In this document: piece by piece, positions 25,469 to 37,500 of the stretch
Position numbering within the stretch: the stretch's first letter is position 1
Layout: every line of letters starts with the position of its first letter
The notes under the pieces: model-generated
Database searches by the model: none
Told to the model about the DNA's origin: nothing
The model's input: the letters and a program-made list of their open reading frames with translations, nothing else
Assembly (NCBI GenBank): GCA_002725995.1
Contig: PBRQ01000051.1
Coordinates: 1-64,000, forward strand
Direction of reading: 5' to 3'
Origin: Gammaproteobacteria bacterium
GTDB lineage: Bacteria; Pseudomonadota; Gammaproteobacteria; Pseudomonadales; Azotimanducaceae
DNA length: 64,000 nucleotides
Translations under genes and position numbers: made by a program

Positions 25469-26218
25469 ATGGATATGGTAATGGAAGAAATTAAGTCATC
25501 TACGCGGATGCTCCTACTGAGCGCCATCATAATGTTAGTTATTTTGCTCACAGGACCACTTGGCTACAGGTTTGGTTTCGTTCCGCTTGAGCCCTCGATG
25601 ATAAGTTTGTTGGTGGCTGTATTCGGCTCCCTGTTGGTGTTCATCGTTGCGATTGTATATACCGTAGTTGCCACTCGAAACAAACTCCCGAAGGATCGGA
25701 ATCTACTGCTGCTTAGCATGGGAATCAGCCTGTTGCCGATAATTATTATGGCCCCACAGATGGTCAGTACGGGATCAGTTCCACCTATTCACGACATTAC
25801 GACCGATACCGAAACACCGCCCGAGTTTAATGTGATATTGAAGCTCCGGGCTCATGCCATGAATGATGTAGCCTATGGATCAGAGCAGTTACCAGCCGAG
25901 GAACTGGCTGCGTTGCAACTGGCGGCATACCCCAGGGTAGTGCCGCTCGAAACAGAGCTTAGCATCGAAGCGGCCGTGTCGCGCGCGGAGATGGTACTCA
26001 CGGATCAGGGTCTGGAAATCGTAGCAGTAGATTCAGATGCAGGCCTGGTTGAGGCTACCGCGACAACTTTCTGGTTTGGTTTTAAGGATGACCTTGTGGT
26101 GCGCGTGGAAGCGATTGAAAGCGGTTCGCGGGTTGATGTTCGATCAGTTTCTCGTGTTGGTCAGAGTGACGTTGGGCAAAACGCAAAAAGAATAGAGAAA
26201 TTCCTGGCTGTATTTTAG
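25469..26218 (+). CDS. DUF1499 domain-containing membrane protein
   Basis: The 249-aa protein has three hydrophobic N-terminal segments (about 12-34, 41-62 and 77-96), then a soluble DUF1499 domain. Recognised features are YPRVVPLETELSIEAA, AVSRAEMVLTDQGLEIV, LVEATATTFWFGFKDDLVVRVE and the final VDVRSVSRVGQSDVGQNAKRIEKFL. DUF1499 proteins are widespread and without known function. The membrane-plus-DUF1499 arrangement is common in marine bacteria. Confidence 0.8.
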   Translation: MDMVMEEIKSSTRMLLLSAIIMLVILLTGPLGYRFGFVPLEPSMISLLVAVFGSLLVFIVAIVYTVVATRNKLPKDRNLLLLSMGISLLPIIIMAPQMVSTGSVPPIHDITTDTETPPEFNVILKLRAHAMNDVAYGSEQLPAEELAALQLAAYPRVVPLETELSIEAAVSRAEMVLTDQGLEIVAVDSDAGLVEATATTFWFGFKDDLVVRVEAIESGSRVDVRSVSRVGQSDVGQNAKRIEKFLAVF

Positions 26219-26226
26219 GCGGGCTC

Positions 26227-27681
26227 TTAGGTAAGAAGTTTCTTGGTCAGTTCACTTACCTGTTGAGGATTTGCCTTGCCGCCCGTTTCTTTCATTACCT
26301 GCCCAACAAAAAAACCCAGCAACTTTGTTTTTCCCGATCGGTACTGTTCTGCCTGTTTTGGGTTGTTTGCAATAATGGCGCTGACGATTGGTTCTAGTTC
26401 ATCGGTACCTGAAACCTGCTGCAGGTCATGAGAGGCAATAAAGTCGTCTGCACTTTCTGCCTGTCCAGACCAGAGTCCGTCAAATACGGTTTTTGCTATC
26501 GTTCCTGATATTGTTTTATCCCGGATTCGAGTAACTATGGAGCCTAGCTGTTCAGCGGACACCGGGGCCTCCTCCAGGGCGATACTTGCCTTATTCAGTT
26601 TGCTCAAGAGCTCAACTCGTACCCAGTTTGCGGCCAGCCGAGAGTCTCCACCCGTTGCAGCAACCCGTTCAAAGTAGTCTGCCAGCTGCGTCGTTGAGGT
26701 CAGAATAATCGCGTCTGCCTCCGGCAGATCGTGTTCCCGCTCAAATCTAATCCTTTTCTCTGATGGCAGTTCCGGCATCTTGTTACGAACATCCTGGATA
26801 TAGGCCTCATCAATGAGCACAGGTAGCAGATCGGGTTCTGGAAAATAGCGGTAGTCATTTGCCGTTTCTTTGCTCCTCATCGGCCGGGTCTCATCCCTAT
26901 CAGGGTCATAAAGCCGAGTTTCCTGGACTACGCGACCACCGGTTTCCAGGATCGCGACCTGCCGGTTGATTTCATGAATGATGGCGCGTTCAAGGAATCG
27001 AAAGGAGTTGATATTCTTGGTCTCTGTTCGTGTGCCCATCTCGGTCTCTCCAAAGCGCCTGATGGAAACATTGGCATCACAGCGCATGGAACCCTGGGAC
27101 ATTTCACCGTCTGAAACGTCAAGATAGGTCACAAGTTGATGTATGTACTTTGCGTAGGCCACTGCTTCTGCAACTGAGCGCATATCTGGTTCTGAGACGA
27201 TTTCCAACAGAGGTGTCCCAGCCCTGTTCAGGTCGACACCCGTCATACCCTGGAAATCCTCGTGCAAAGACTTGCCCGCGTCTTCCTCGAGGTGTGCTCG
27301 TGTAATGTTTATTGTTTTTAGTTCGCCTGATTCAAGCATGATATCTGCGTGACCACCCAGAACAATAGGGTGGTCCATCTGCGTAATCTGGTATCCCTTG
27401 GGCAGGTCCGGATAGAAATAGTTCTTCCGGTCAAATACCGAGCGAGCTCCAATTTCTGCGCCTACGGCGAGGCCGAAGGCGATAGCTTTAGGGTAGACAG
27501 CTTCATTTACCACGGGCAGGACACCGGGCATACCAAGGTCAATGGCACATGCCTGGGTATTTGGTTCGGCACCAAAACGGGTGCTTGCACCGGAAAAAAT
27601 CTTTGATTCGGTCAATAGCTGCACATGGACTTCCAGTCCTATTACGATCTCCCAGCCGTTCATGTTGTCTGCTGTGGTCAT
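26227..27681 (-). CDS. gatB: aspartyl/glutamyl-tRNA amidotransferase subunit B
   Basis: From the ATG at 27681, overlapping the gatA TGA by 4 nt, GatB is 484 aa. It starts [22 protein letters not shown], has the kinase-like core with [12 protein letters not shown], and ends with the YqeY-like C-terminal domain ([20 protein letters not shown]). GatB binds tRNA and activates the misacylated Asp or Glu, which is then amidated with ammonia from GatA. It is last in the operon gatC-gatA-gatB. Confidence 0.97.
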   Translation of the reverse strand: MTTADNMNGWEIVIGLEVHVQLLTESKIFSGASTRFGAEPNTQACAIDLGMPGVLPVVNEAVYPKAIAFGLAVGAEIGARSVFDRKNYFYPDLPKGYQITQMDHPIVLGGHADIMLESGELKTINITRAHLEEDAGKSLHEDFQGMTGVDLNRAGTPLLEIVSEPDMRSVAEAVAYAKYIHQLVTYLDVSDGEMSQGSMRCDANVSIRRFGETEMGTRTETKNINSFRFLERAIIHEINRQVAILETGGRVVQETRLYDPDRDETRPMRSKETANDYRYFPEPDLLPVLIDEAYIQDVRNKMPELPSEKRIRFEREHDLPEADAIILTSTTQLADYFERVAATGGDSRLAANWVRVELLSKLNKASIALEEAPVSAEQLGSIVTRIRDKTISGTIAKTVFDGLWSGQAESADDFIASHDLQQVSGTDELEPIVSAIIANNPKQAEQYRSGKTKLLGFFVGQVMKETGGKANPQQVSELTKKLLT

Positions 27682-29141
27682 GCCGTGCCTCCTGCTGGAG
27701 GCGATAATTTGTGCCAATTGGTTTGTAGCTGATACTGGTGTGCCACGTTGAGAAGCCTGGCTTCATCGAGGTAGTTGCCAATTAGCTGTAAGCCGGTCGG
27801 TAAATGCCCGTGTATGCCCGCCGGGATGGAAATGGCGGGCAGTCCGGCAAGATTGGAGGAGATGGTGTAGATATCCTGAAGATACATGGCGACTTGGTCA
27901 TCGGATTTCTCACCGATACGGAAAGCTGGCGTAGGAGCCGTTGGGCTCAGTAGTAGATCGACGGTTTTAAAAGCCTCCTGAAAATCATTTCTTATCAGCC
28001 GGCGCACCTGTTGAGCTTTCCGATAATATGCATCGTAATAACCCGTGGAGAGCGCAAATGCACCAACGAGTATCCGTTGCTTGACCTCATTGCCAAAGGC
28101 CTCACTCCTGGTGCGTTTATACAGGTCATCCAGGTCCTTTGGGTTTTCGCAGCGATGGCCGAAGCGAACGCCGTCGTAGCGGGAGAGGTTTGCCGAGCAC
28201 TCAGCTGGCGCAATAACATAGTAGGCCGGAACTGCATAGCGGGTAGTGGATAAGCTGACTTCTGAAATAACCGCTCCCTGGGATTCAAGGACCGCCACCG
28301 CCTCCATAATGAGTTTCCCTGTGGTGGCATCAAGCCCTTCATCGAAATACTCCTGGCAAAGGCCGATTCGTAGGCCCTTGATGGGATTTGCAAGGGAATC
28401 CGTATAGCGCGGGACTCCGGCAGCAATACTGGTGGAATCTTTCGGGTCATGCCCTGCCATTACTTCCAGCATCAGGGCGGCATCTTCCGCTGTCTGAGTT
28501 ATAGGTCCCGCCTGGTCAAGGCTGGAAGCGTAAGCGATTATGCCCCATCTGGATATTCGCCCATAGGTAGGCTTTATGCCGGTTACGCCGCAAAAGGAAG
28601 AGGGCTGGCGAATTGATCCCCCGGTATCAGTACCCGTGGATGCTGCACATAGCCCGGCAGCCACGGCGGCGGCAGAACCGCCGGAAGAACCACCGGGAAC
28701 TCTTGTCCTGTCCCATGGGTTAAGAACAGGGCCGTAGTGGCTGTTTTCATTGGAGGAACCCATGGCAAATTCATCCTGGTTGGTTTTACCCAGCATGACC
28801 GCACCAGCCTGCTCCAGCTTCTCAACTACGGTTGCGCTGTAGGGCGCGATGAATTTATCGAGTATGAGCGAGCCAGCAGAGGTCCTGACTCCCCGGGTAC
28901 AGAAGACATCCTTGTGGGCGATGGGAATTCCACTCAATGGGCCGGCGTGGCCCTTGCTCCGGTCGATATCAGACTTTTTTGCCCGTTCCAGGGCAATATT
29001 CCCAGTTACCGTGATAAAGGCGTTGATGTCCTGGGATGGTCCCTCCAGGCGGGATAGGTAGTGCCGGGTAAGCTCTTCTGCTGAAAATTCCCCGTTTTCC
29101 AGACCCAATCGCAATTCAGTGATTGTTCGCTCATGCAACAT
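27678..29141 (-). CDS. gatA: aspartyl/glutamyl-tRNA amidotransferase subunit A
   Basis: The 487-aa amidase-signature enzyme has [15 protein letters not shown] with the catalytic Lys, and [18 protein letters not shown] with the glycine-serine stretch. It also has [19 protein letters not shown] with the catalytic Ser and cis-Ser. It hydrolyses glutamine and channels ammonia to GatB in the GatCAB transamidase. The start ATG overlaps the gatC TAA by one base (TAATG), and its stop overlaps the gatB start, so all three are coupled. Confidence 0.97.
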   Translation of the reverse strand: MLHERTITELRLGLENGEFSAEELTRHYLSRLEGPSQDINAFITVTGNIALERAKKSDIDRSKGHAGPLSGIPIAHKDVFCTRGVRTSAGSLILDKFIAPYSATVVEKLEQAGAVMLGKTNQDEFAMGSSNENSHYGPVLNPWDRTRVPGGSSGGSAAAVAAGLCAASTGTDTGGSIRQPSSFCGVTGIKPTYGRISRWGIIAYASSLDQAGPITQTAEDAALMLEVMAGHDPKDSTSIAAGVPRYTDSLANPIKGLRIGLCQEYFDEGLDATTGKLIMEAVAVLESQGAVISEVSLSTTRYAVPAYYVIAPAECSANLSRYDGVRFGHRCENPKDLDDLYKRTRSEAFGNEVKQRILVGAFALSTGYYDAYYRKAQQVRRLIRNDFQEAFKTVDLLLSPTAPTPAFRIGEKSDDQVAMYLQDIYTISSNLAGLPAISIPAGIHGHLPTGLQLIGNYLDEARLLNVAHQYQLQTNWHKLSPPAGGTA

Positions 29142-29428
29142 TAGTCAATCACCTTCGGTACCAGGTACAGCCCATCCTTGGTTTCTGGAGCAATATCCTG
29201 GTAGAGGCGCCGCTGATCATGTTCGGTGACAACATCGGGACGCAGTAATTGCGTGGCGTCTAGGGGATTTGCCATGGGCTCGATGCCGGCCGTGTCAGCT
29301 GATTGCATCTCTTCAACCAGGTCCAGAACCCGGCTCATTTTCTCCGATACGGCCGCCAGTTCACCATCCGGGATTTGCAACTGTGCCAGCTCGGCTATTT
29401 TCTCCACGACATCCCTTGTGACCTTCAA
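29141..29428 (-). CDS. gatC: aspartyl/glutamyl-tRNA amidotransferase subunit C
   Basis: GatC is 95 aa ([22 protein letters not shown] ... [25 protein letters not shown] ... LRPDVVTE), the small linker that wraps between GatA and GatB and stabilises them. The start is TTG at 29428 with GGGAG about 8 nt upstream; a nearby ATG is out of frame. First gene of the operon, divergent from mreB across 310 bp. Confidence 0.94.
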   Translation of the reverse strand: MKVTRDVVEKIAELAQLQIPDGELAAVSEKMSRVLDLVEEMQSADTAGIEPMANPLDATQLLRPDVVTEHDQRRLYQDIAPETKDGLYLVPKVID

Positions 29429-30779
<1,351 letters not shown>

Positions 30780-30967
30780 ATGGCTCCTGGTTTCAGGAGA
30801 GAGAGTTTTACCGGGTTTTGAAAAGTCGCAGCTTGGAGTAAATGGAATAGTTGTATATTGAAAGAACTAGCCGCTCGATATCTGAAACATGGCAGGGAGC
30901 TGTTTAGATTAAAACGTAAAGAGGTGTGGTAGGGGCTACCTAATTGTAACGAAACAGGACAGTCAAT

Positions 30968-31834
30968 ATTAAATCTCTATTTCTTGAAGAGACAACAACC
31001 GGATACAAGGCGTTAGGGTTTTGTATTTTATCGTCCATTCTTATTGTGGTTGATCATTTGTCCGGCTACCTTGATGATGTTCGTGCGGGGATGACTGTTG
31101 TCGTCACCCCATTGCTGATAGCTGCCGACATCCCTAGTCGAGAGGCGAAGGAAATCGGTGAAATATTCAGCTCTCGTGGAGATATGAGAGATTATATCCA
31201 CGCCCTTGAGCAAGAGCTTATCCTCGCGAGAGCAAAGACTGAGAAAATGGCAGCTCTGACCGCAGAAAATAATCGTTTGCGTGACCTCCTAGGCTCAGCA
31301 GCAAAATTGCAGGACAACGTCCTCGTGGCTGAACTAATCAGCGTGGATCCTAACCCTGAAAAACAAGAGGTTGTCATCGATAAGGGCAGTGGTGATGGCG
31401 TTTTTGTGGGTCAACCTCTACTGGATGCGCAGGGGTTAATGGGGCAGGTAATATCGGTCAGCATGTTTACCAGTCGCGTGATGTTGATCAGCGATCAATC
31501 GCATTCAGTCCCTGTACAGGTTTCTCGAAGTAATCTAAGGTTGATTGCTCAGGGAACAGGCACCATACATCAGTTGGAGTTAATGCACGTTCAGGATACC
31601 GCCGATATTCGCCTGGGTGATCTGCTGGTGAGTTCAGGCTTAGGCAACAGATTCCCTGTTGGTTACCCTGTAGGCATAGTGGAGAAAGTTGAGCACGATC
31701 CTGGCCGCCCATTTGCTGTCGTAAAAGCAGTACCTAGCGCTTTACTGGACAGGAGCAGGCACGTATTACTGGTGTTTACAGAGGAAAGGTTAGCGAGGGT
31801 ACCGGGAGGGAGGCAAAGTGGAAGCGGTGGCTGA
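30968..31834 (+). CDS. mreC: rod shape-determining protein MreC, ATT start proposed
   Basis: A GTG at 31046 would give 262 aa, but the hydrophobic segment ALGFCILSSILIVVDH needed to anchor MreC lies upstream in the same frame. The family normally starts IKSLF or similar, and the frame has ATT at 30968 giving IKSLFLEE. AGGA at 30956-30959, 8 nt before it, is a plausible ribosome-binding site. No ATG, GTG or TTG occurs between the upstream stop and 31046. The rest has a coiled coil (DYIHALEQELILARAKTEKMAALTAEN) and the two beta domains that bind other rod-complex proteins. About 288 aa. Confidence 0.88.
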   Translation: MKSLFLEETTTGYKALGFCILSSILIVVDHLSGYLDDVRAGMTVVVTPLLIAADIPSREAKEIGEIFSSRGDMRDYIHALEQELILARAKTEKMAALTAENNRLRDLLGSAAKLQDNVLVAELISVDPNPEKQEVVIDKGSGDGVFVGQPLLDAQGLMGQVISVSMFTSRVMLISDQSHSVPVQVSRSNLRLIAQGTGTIHQLELMHVQDTADIRLGDLLVSSGLGNRFPVGYPVGIVEKVEHDPGRPFAVVKAVPSALLDRSRHVLLVFTEERLARVPGGRQSGSGG

Positions 31835-32327
31835 TCGAAGGGCGAATGGTCTGTGGGTCATTGTCGCCTCGTTTATGGTGGCGATGGTACTGGCAATCGT
31901 GCCAATACCGGATAGCGCACCTTTAGAAATAGCGTACTTGCGGCCGGAGTGGATTGTTCTGGTACTTCTTTACTGGGTGATGGCCATACCAAGCCGGGTT
32001 GGCATAATGATCGCCTGCCTCGTTGGATTGTTTACGGACGTGCTGCTAGGGAGCTTATTAGGACAGCACGCCATCGGGTACATTGCCGTTGCATACATTG
32101 CTGCCAGTTTGTACCAGAGGCTGCGGATGTTTTCCATTTGGCAGCAAAGCCTGGTGGTGTTCGCGGCGGTCGGATTGAATCAGTTAATTAATGTCTGGAT
32201 AGAGAGTATTGCGGGACTCACGGAGTGGAATATCTGGTATTTGCTGGCATCTGTCACCAGTGCTTTGCTTTGGCCCTGGGTGTTTCTACTGCTACGTTAC
32301 CTACGGCGCCGTTTTGATGTGAGCTAA
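31818..32327 (+). CDS. mreD: rod shape-determining protein MreD
   Basis: This 169-aa protein has about five membrane helices with IPDSAPLEIAYLRPEWIVLVLLYWVM, IACLVGLFTDVLLGSLLGQHAIGYIAVAY and FAAVGLNQLINVWIES. The start is GTG at 31818, overlapping the mreC end by 17 nt. MreD is the membrane partner that completes the MreBCD rod complex. Confidence 0.95.
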   Translation: MEAVADRRANGLWVIVASFMVAMVLAIVPIPDSAPLEIAYLRPEWIVLVLLYWVMAIPSRVGIMIACLVGLFTDVLLGSLLGQHAIGYIAVAYIAASLYQRLRMFSIWQQSLVVFAAVGLNQLINVWIESIAGLTEWNIWYLLASVTSALLWPWVFLLLRYLRRRFDVS

Positions 32328-32426
32328 TTACCCTTCCAGATCAGGCATCAAAAAGTGGAGTCAGATGGTTGATCCTGCAAATCCTGGTATGTTGAAAACT
32401 GCCGTGTTCGTGGGCAGAGAATAAAC

Positions 32427-33092
32427 ATGCCAGAACTTATTCTAGCTTCAAGCTCGCCCCGTCGAGCAGATCTGCTGTCCCAAATTGGACTGGAATTTGA
32501 GGTAGTTGTACCAGAGGTCAGCGAGACGGTTCAAAAAAAGGAGCTGCCTGCTGACTATGTGGCGCGGATATCCAGGAAGAAGGCAGATAGTGTTGCGGCC
32601 TTCCTTGAGCAGGATACGGGTGCCCAAATCGCAGATAGGATCATATTGGCTGCTGACACAGCGGTTGTTGTCGATGGTGCTATCCTTGGCAAGCCCAGCG
32701 ACAGGTCTGATGCAATAAGCATGTTGCAGCGACTGTCTGGTTCTACCCATCAGGTGATTACATCGGTAACGGTGCGGCTTGGAAGCAGGGTCGAGTCAGC
32801 GCAGGTGGAAACGATCGTTCAATTCAGAGTTATAAGGCCGGAGGAGTGCGTCCGGTACTGGGTTAGTGGTGAGCCTGCAGATAAGGCTGGAGCATATGGA
32901 ATCCAGGGGCTGGGATCCATTTTCGTCGAGAAGCTCTGCGGCAGTTACAGTAATGTCGTTGGTTTGCCCCTGGCTGAAACCGCGTCCCTGCTGAGTGGGT
33001 TTGGGCTCGACTGTCTGCCGTTGGAACCACCGTCAGAACCACGACCCGCAGAAGAACAAAATTTGGACAAGGATGTAATTCAGCATGGCTGA
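32427..33092 (+). CDS. maf: Maf family nucleotide pyrophosphatase
   Basis: The 221-aa protein has the Maf signature: LILASSSPRRADLLSQIG, IILAADTAVVVDG, and GKPSDRSDAISMLQRLSG, with KAGAYGIQGLGSIFVEKLCGSYSNVVGLPL. Maf proteins hydrolyse non-canonical or dTTP/UTP-type nucleotides to monophosphates; the YhdE type is expected next to mreD-rng. It overlaps the start of rng by 8 nt. Confidence 0.94.
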   Translation: MPELILASSSPRRADLLSQIGLEFEVVVPEVSETVQKKELPADYVARISRKKADSVAAFLEQDTGAQIADRIILAADTAVVVDGAILGKPSDRSDAISMLQRLSGSTHQVITSVTVRLGSRVESAQVETIVQFRVIRPEECVRYWVSGEPADKAGAYGIQGLGSIFVEKLCGSYSNVVGLPLAETASLLSGFGLDCLPLEPPSEPRPAEEQNLDKDVIQHG

Positions 33093-34563
33093 AGAAATAA
33101 TCATTAACGTTTCTCAACATGAATCGCGTGTTGCTGTGGTCGAACAAGGTCTGTTGCAGGAGATATTTATTGAGCGTTTCCATACCCGTGGAACCGTGGG
33201 GAATATCTATCATGGGAAAATAGTCAGGATATTGCCTGGCATGCAGAGTGCTTTTGTTGCGATAGGTCAGGAGAAAGCTGCCTTTATGCACATCACTGAC
33301 CTGATTGACTCCCATAAGGTTCAGGCCAAGGAGCAGGGCTCAAACGCCTACCCTCCGATCCAGGAAGTTATACATGGGGGGCAGGAATTGCTGGTGCAGG
33401 TAACAAAAGAGCCCATTGGCACGAAAGGCGCGCGCATCACCAGGAATATCTCCCTTGCCTCCCGGTATCTTGTTTATATGCCGGATACTAATCATGTGGG
33501 TATTTCGCAAAGAATCGAAGATGAAGTGGAACGTGAACGCCTGAAGGGTCTGCTGGAACAAATACAAGGTGAAGGTGGCTTTATTGTACGCACAGCCTCG
33601 GAGGGCGTGCCTGAAGAAGAAATCAGCAAGGATGCCAGTTTGTTGCGCACCCGGTGGGCGAGTATTGTTGAAGATGGAAAAACATCGAAGGCGGGCACAA
33701 TGGTTTATGAGGACTTACCTCTGCCGTTGAGGACTATGAGAGACATTATCAACCAGAATACGCAGCGAATTTTAGTCGATAGCGCCGATACATATGCGAG
33801 TTTGCAGTGTTTCTTAAAGGATTTCATTCCTGACAAGGAAGGTTGTCTTGAACTGGTTGCTAACGATGTGGCGCTGTTTGATGACCATAATCTTGAAGAT
33901 CAAATTTCGCTGGCGCTTGATCGAAACTCCCCCCTGAAATCTGGTGGCTACCTGGTCATTGACCAGACAGAAGCCATGAGTACGATTGACGTTAATACAG
34001 GTGCTTTTGTTGGCCGCAAGGATTTAGAGGAGACGATATACAGAACCAATCTGGAAGCGGCTGCAGCCATTCCTCGCCAGCTCCGGCTCAGAAGCATTGG
34101 AGGTATCGTCATTCTGGATTTTATCGATATGGTTAATGAGGAGCACAAGCGGCAGGTGCTAAGAACACTCGAAAAGGGCCAGCAGTTGGATCGTGTTAAG
34201 TGGAGAATAACGCAGATCTCCGAACTGGGTCTTGTCGAAATGACACGAAAACGTACCCATGAAAGTTTATTAAAGATGATGTGCGAGCCCTGTGAAATAT
34301 GCAGTGGGAGGGGGTTTATCAAATCAGCGGAAACCGTTTGCCTGGAGATTTTCAGGGAAATCCAACGCAATGTAGTTGATTTCAACGGCAGCGGTTGCCT
34401 GATTCTGGCGTCACAGTCGATAGTGGACAGACTGCTGGATGAGGAAGCCGCCTCCGTTAGCGAACTCAGTAGTGCGCTGGAGGCGCAAGTTAGATTCCAG
34501 GTCGAAACTAGCTACAGTCAGGAGCAGTTTGATGTTATTTTGACCTCGGATGGGAAGAAATAA
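33085..34563 (+). CDS. rng: ribonuclease G
   Basis: RNase G is 492 aa with an N-terminal S1-like RNA-binding part (GNIYHGKIVRILPGMQSAFVAIGQEKAAFMH). The DNase I-like catalytic region has STIDVNTGAFVG and GIVILDFIDM. A Zn-link is at CEPCEICSGRGF. It cleaves single-stranded AU-rich RNA and matures 16S rRNA. The 492-aa size and missing C-terminal scaffold distinguish it from RNase E. It overlaps yhdP by 14 nt. Confidence 0.96.
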   Translation: MAEEIIINVSQHESRVAVVEQGLLQEIFIERFHTRGTVGNIYHGKIVRILPGMQSAFVAIGQEKAAFMHITDLIDSHKVQAKEQGSNAYPPIQEVIHGGQELLVQVTKEPIGTKGARITRNISLASRYLVYMPDTNHVGISQRIEDEVERERLKGLLEQIQGEGGFIVRTASEGVPEEEISKDASLLRTRWASIVEDGKTSKAGTMVYEDLPLPLRTMRDIINQNTQRILVDSADTYASLQCFLKDFIPDKEGCLELVANDVALFDDHNLEDQISLALDRNSPLKSGGYLVIDQTEAMSTIDVNTGAFVGRKDLEETIYRTNLEAAAAIPRQLRLRSIGGIVILDFIDMVNEEHKRQVLRTLEKGQQLDRVKWRITQISELGLVEMTRKRTHESLLKMMCEPCEICSGRGFIKSAETVCLEIFREIQRNVVDFNGSGCLILASQSIVDRLLDEEAASVSELSSALEAQVRFQVETSYSQEQFDVILTSDGKK

Positions 34564-37500
34564 GAACCCCACTATGTCTAAGCGCACCCAAGGAGTCCGT
34601 AGCCTGCAGAGATTAGTTTTCCGCGGACTTGTATTCACCGCCTTTGTCTGTCTGATTCTTACCGCCCTATTTGTCAGCGTCGGTCGTATTGCGGTCGGCG
34701 CTGCTGGTTTATACAAGGGCAATTTGAGTACGTTTCTGGAGACGTCCCTCAAAGTAGATGTAAGTATAGGAGGCCTGCAGAGTAGCTGGAGATACTTCGA
34801 CCCCATAGTCACCGTCAACAAGCTGATTCTGGGTTCCGTGCTGGAGCCGGCTGTTGTCGTTGAGCGTGTTTCGTTTCGGGTCAGTACCTTTCTCAGCTTG
34901 ATTGAAGCCAGCCCGGTTCTAACTGAGATTGACATTGGAGGGACAAGGCTCACCCTCGCGGAGGATGAAGAAGGTCGGTGGCGGGTCCTTGGCCTGCCAT
35001 CAAGTGACAAGCCGTTTTATTTTGAACGGATACTTGACTCATCTGCTCATCTTGAATCTCTGACGATCACCAGTCTGGATCTTAGCCTTGACGGTCGAAA
35101 GGCCACCTACAAGGTTTCAAGCGAGGAGGGTTTCCCGCTTGAAGTATCCAGGAAAGGCCGCGTCAGGACCGTGTCTCTGCCAGTGCTTTTGCAAAAACTC
35201 GGCGACCAGGGGGAAGCCCAGAGAATTCGATTGCTGGGTGAGTACGAGGGAGACCTCAGAGTTGCAGAGGATTTTCGAGCAAGCCTTTATCTGGATACCA
35301 CCCGTTTTTCGATTACTGACTTTTTGCCCGAAATTACTCTCAAGAATTTTAGACTGGCGTCGGCTGACACCCGCGGTGAATTCTGGCTGGCTTATGAAGA
35401 TCAGGTATTCAGTCTATCCGGCGTCCTCCGATCGGAGTCAATTGAAATAGCCGACGGCACCGGGCGATTGAAGGTATTCGATCATGTTGACGCCAGGTTT
35501 GAGATTGCAGGCTCCCTGGCTAACGAGGATTTCCAGGCCTATTTCCCGAGCATTGGACTGGGTATCGCCGGTGCACCCCTATCGATTCATGATCTGAACC
35601 TGGTCGTTGAGAAGAGTGGAGATAGCTATGTGCTAGGTGGGAATGTTCCAAAGCTAGATCTGGCCGGGCTCCACAAATCACTTCTGGGCTTGAATAAGGA
35701 AATAGATTTAATACCGGATTCCACCTTTAAGGCCCTGACGGGAGTGAATCCACGGGGCGTATTGGAGGAGACCACTTTCTATTTGGACTATTCTGCCTCG
35801 GCACCTGATGTGAAACTGACCAGCAATATCAGGGATGTCAAGATCGATGCATATCTTGGTTCTCCTGCTATTGATGCCCTGAATGGCTTTGCTTCCCTGC
35901 ATCCGGACAGAGGATATATAGACCTAAATAACACGGATTCAGATTTACACTTCACCTCCATGTTTCCGTCTAGCTGGCACTTTGACTCAACCCGGGGGAG
36001 GGTGAACTACCGTTATCAGGACGGAGCATTCCAACTCAGTAGTAGCGTGCTTGAACTGGTCAGCGAGGAGGTATCTGCCTTTGGTAAGTTTCATCTTAAC
36101 CTGCCCAAAGGCCGTGAAAACAAAACCTGGGGTTTGGTGGTAGGCATTCGCGATATTAACTTGCTTGATGCTCCCAAGTATCTACCGAACACGCTTTCAG
36201 AAGACCTTAGCGTCTGGTTGACGGGGGCCGTTTTGGCCGGGCGAAGTTCTGAATCAGGCTTGATCTTTCATGGTTCTCTGTACAGAAATGCGCCGCGAAT
36301 CAGGAAGGTTCATGAGATATTCCTGAAAGTTGAAGGTGCTGAACTTGACTACGATGCAAACTGGCCCCCAGTGTCTGAACTTGACGCAACCGTATATATC
36401 AATAATCGATACATAGATTCTGACGATTCCGCTGGGATCCTGATGGCTAGCCGCGTTGTTGATGCCGTGGTCACTGTGCCCGTCACTGCTGCCGGACAGG
36501 CTGATACGGTCGTCATTACAGGAAAGTTAAGTGGTCCCCTATCTGATGGGATTCGAATCTTGAATGAAAGCCCGCTGGCGCAGACAACGGGGCATATTGC
36601 TGAAGGCTGGAGTGGCACTGGGAAGATGAGAGCGACCGCTCACCTTGAAATACCCATCGGCAACCGGAAGGGGCAAGAACCCTATGCAGATGTTATGGCC
36701 CATCTAGGTGAAAACAACCTGACCATGTCGCAATTTGATTTGACAGCCTATGAAATAGACGGTGATGTCCGGTACGAAACCAAAACTGGCTTATCTTCTG
36801 CCAGCTTTAGTGCCAGGCTGTTTGATGAACCGGTTGTTGGGAGCATCTATAGCCTTATTGAAGATAAGACGGGTGAGATTACAGTTAAAGTTGATGGCCA
36901 GGTCGATATCGAGGACCTGTACGGCTGGTCAGATCAAGCATTGCTAACGAGAGCCAGTGGAATCTTGACCTATGAATCCGAAATTCATATTCCCTATGGC
37001 AGGTTTGCCGACAGGAGCTATGTCGAAGCGATATCGAACCTTCAGGGGGTTGTCATTGACATGCCTTCACCCCTTCAAAAAGTGTCCCCGGAAACGGAGG
37101 TAGACTTTCGCTACCGACAGACATTTATGGATTCTGGTTTTAGAGTGGGTCTGTCGCTCGGTAGTCAGGTAGAAAGCGCGATACAGGTTCGAGATGGCGT
37201 AGTCACCGGTGGAAGATTACATTTTGGCGGGAATATGACGGGGGCAATTGGGTACAACAGGGTGAATGTGACCGGCTCTATAGAACACATTGACTACGAA
37301 GAATGGGACGGATTCCTGGAAGCGCTCGATAACGTATCGGAGGTGTCAATTGAATCTGAAATGACAAATGCTCTTGATGATATTGTGCTTGATGTTGCCT
37401 TGCTAGATGTATTTTCGCTTGGGCTAGCGGATACAAAATTGAGAATTACCAGGCCGGAACGTGGTTGGCTGGTCGAGCTTGTGAACGCAGATTTAGCAGG

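Noticed and set aside
31046-31834. MreC starting at GTG 31046
   Set aside because: This start would remove the membrane anchor encoded just upstream in the same frame, which MreC needs.
34411-35010. Long antisense frame across the rng-yhdP boundary
   Set aside because: Both sense genes are strongly supported; the antisense product is Arg/Ser-rich with no recognisable domain.
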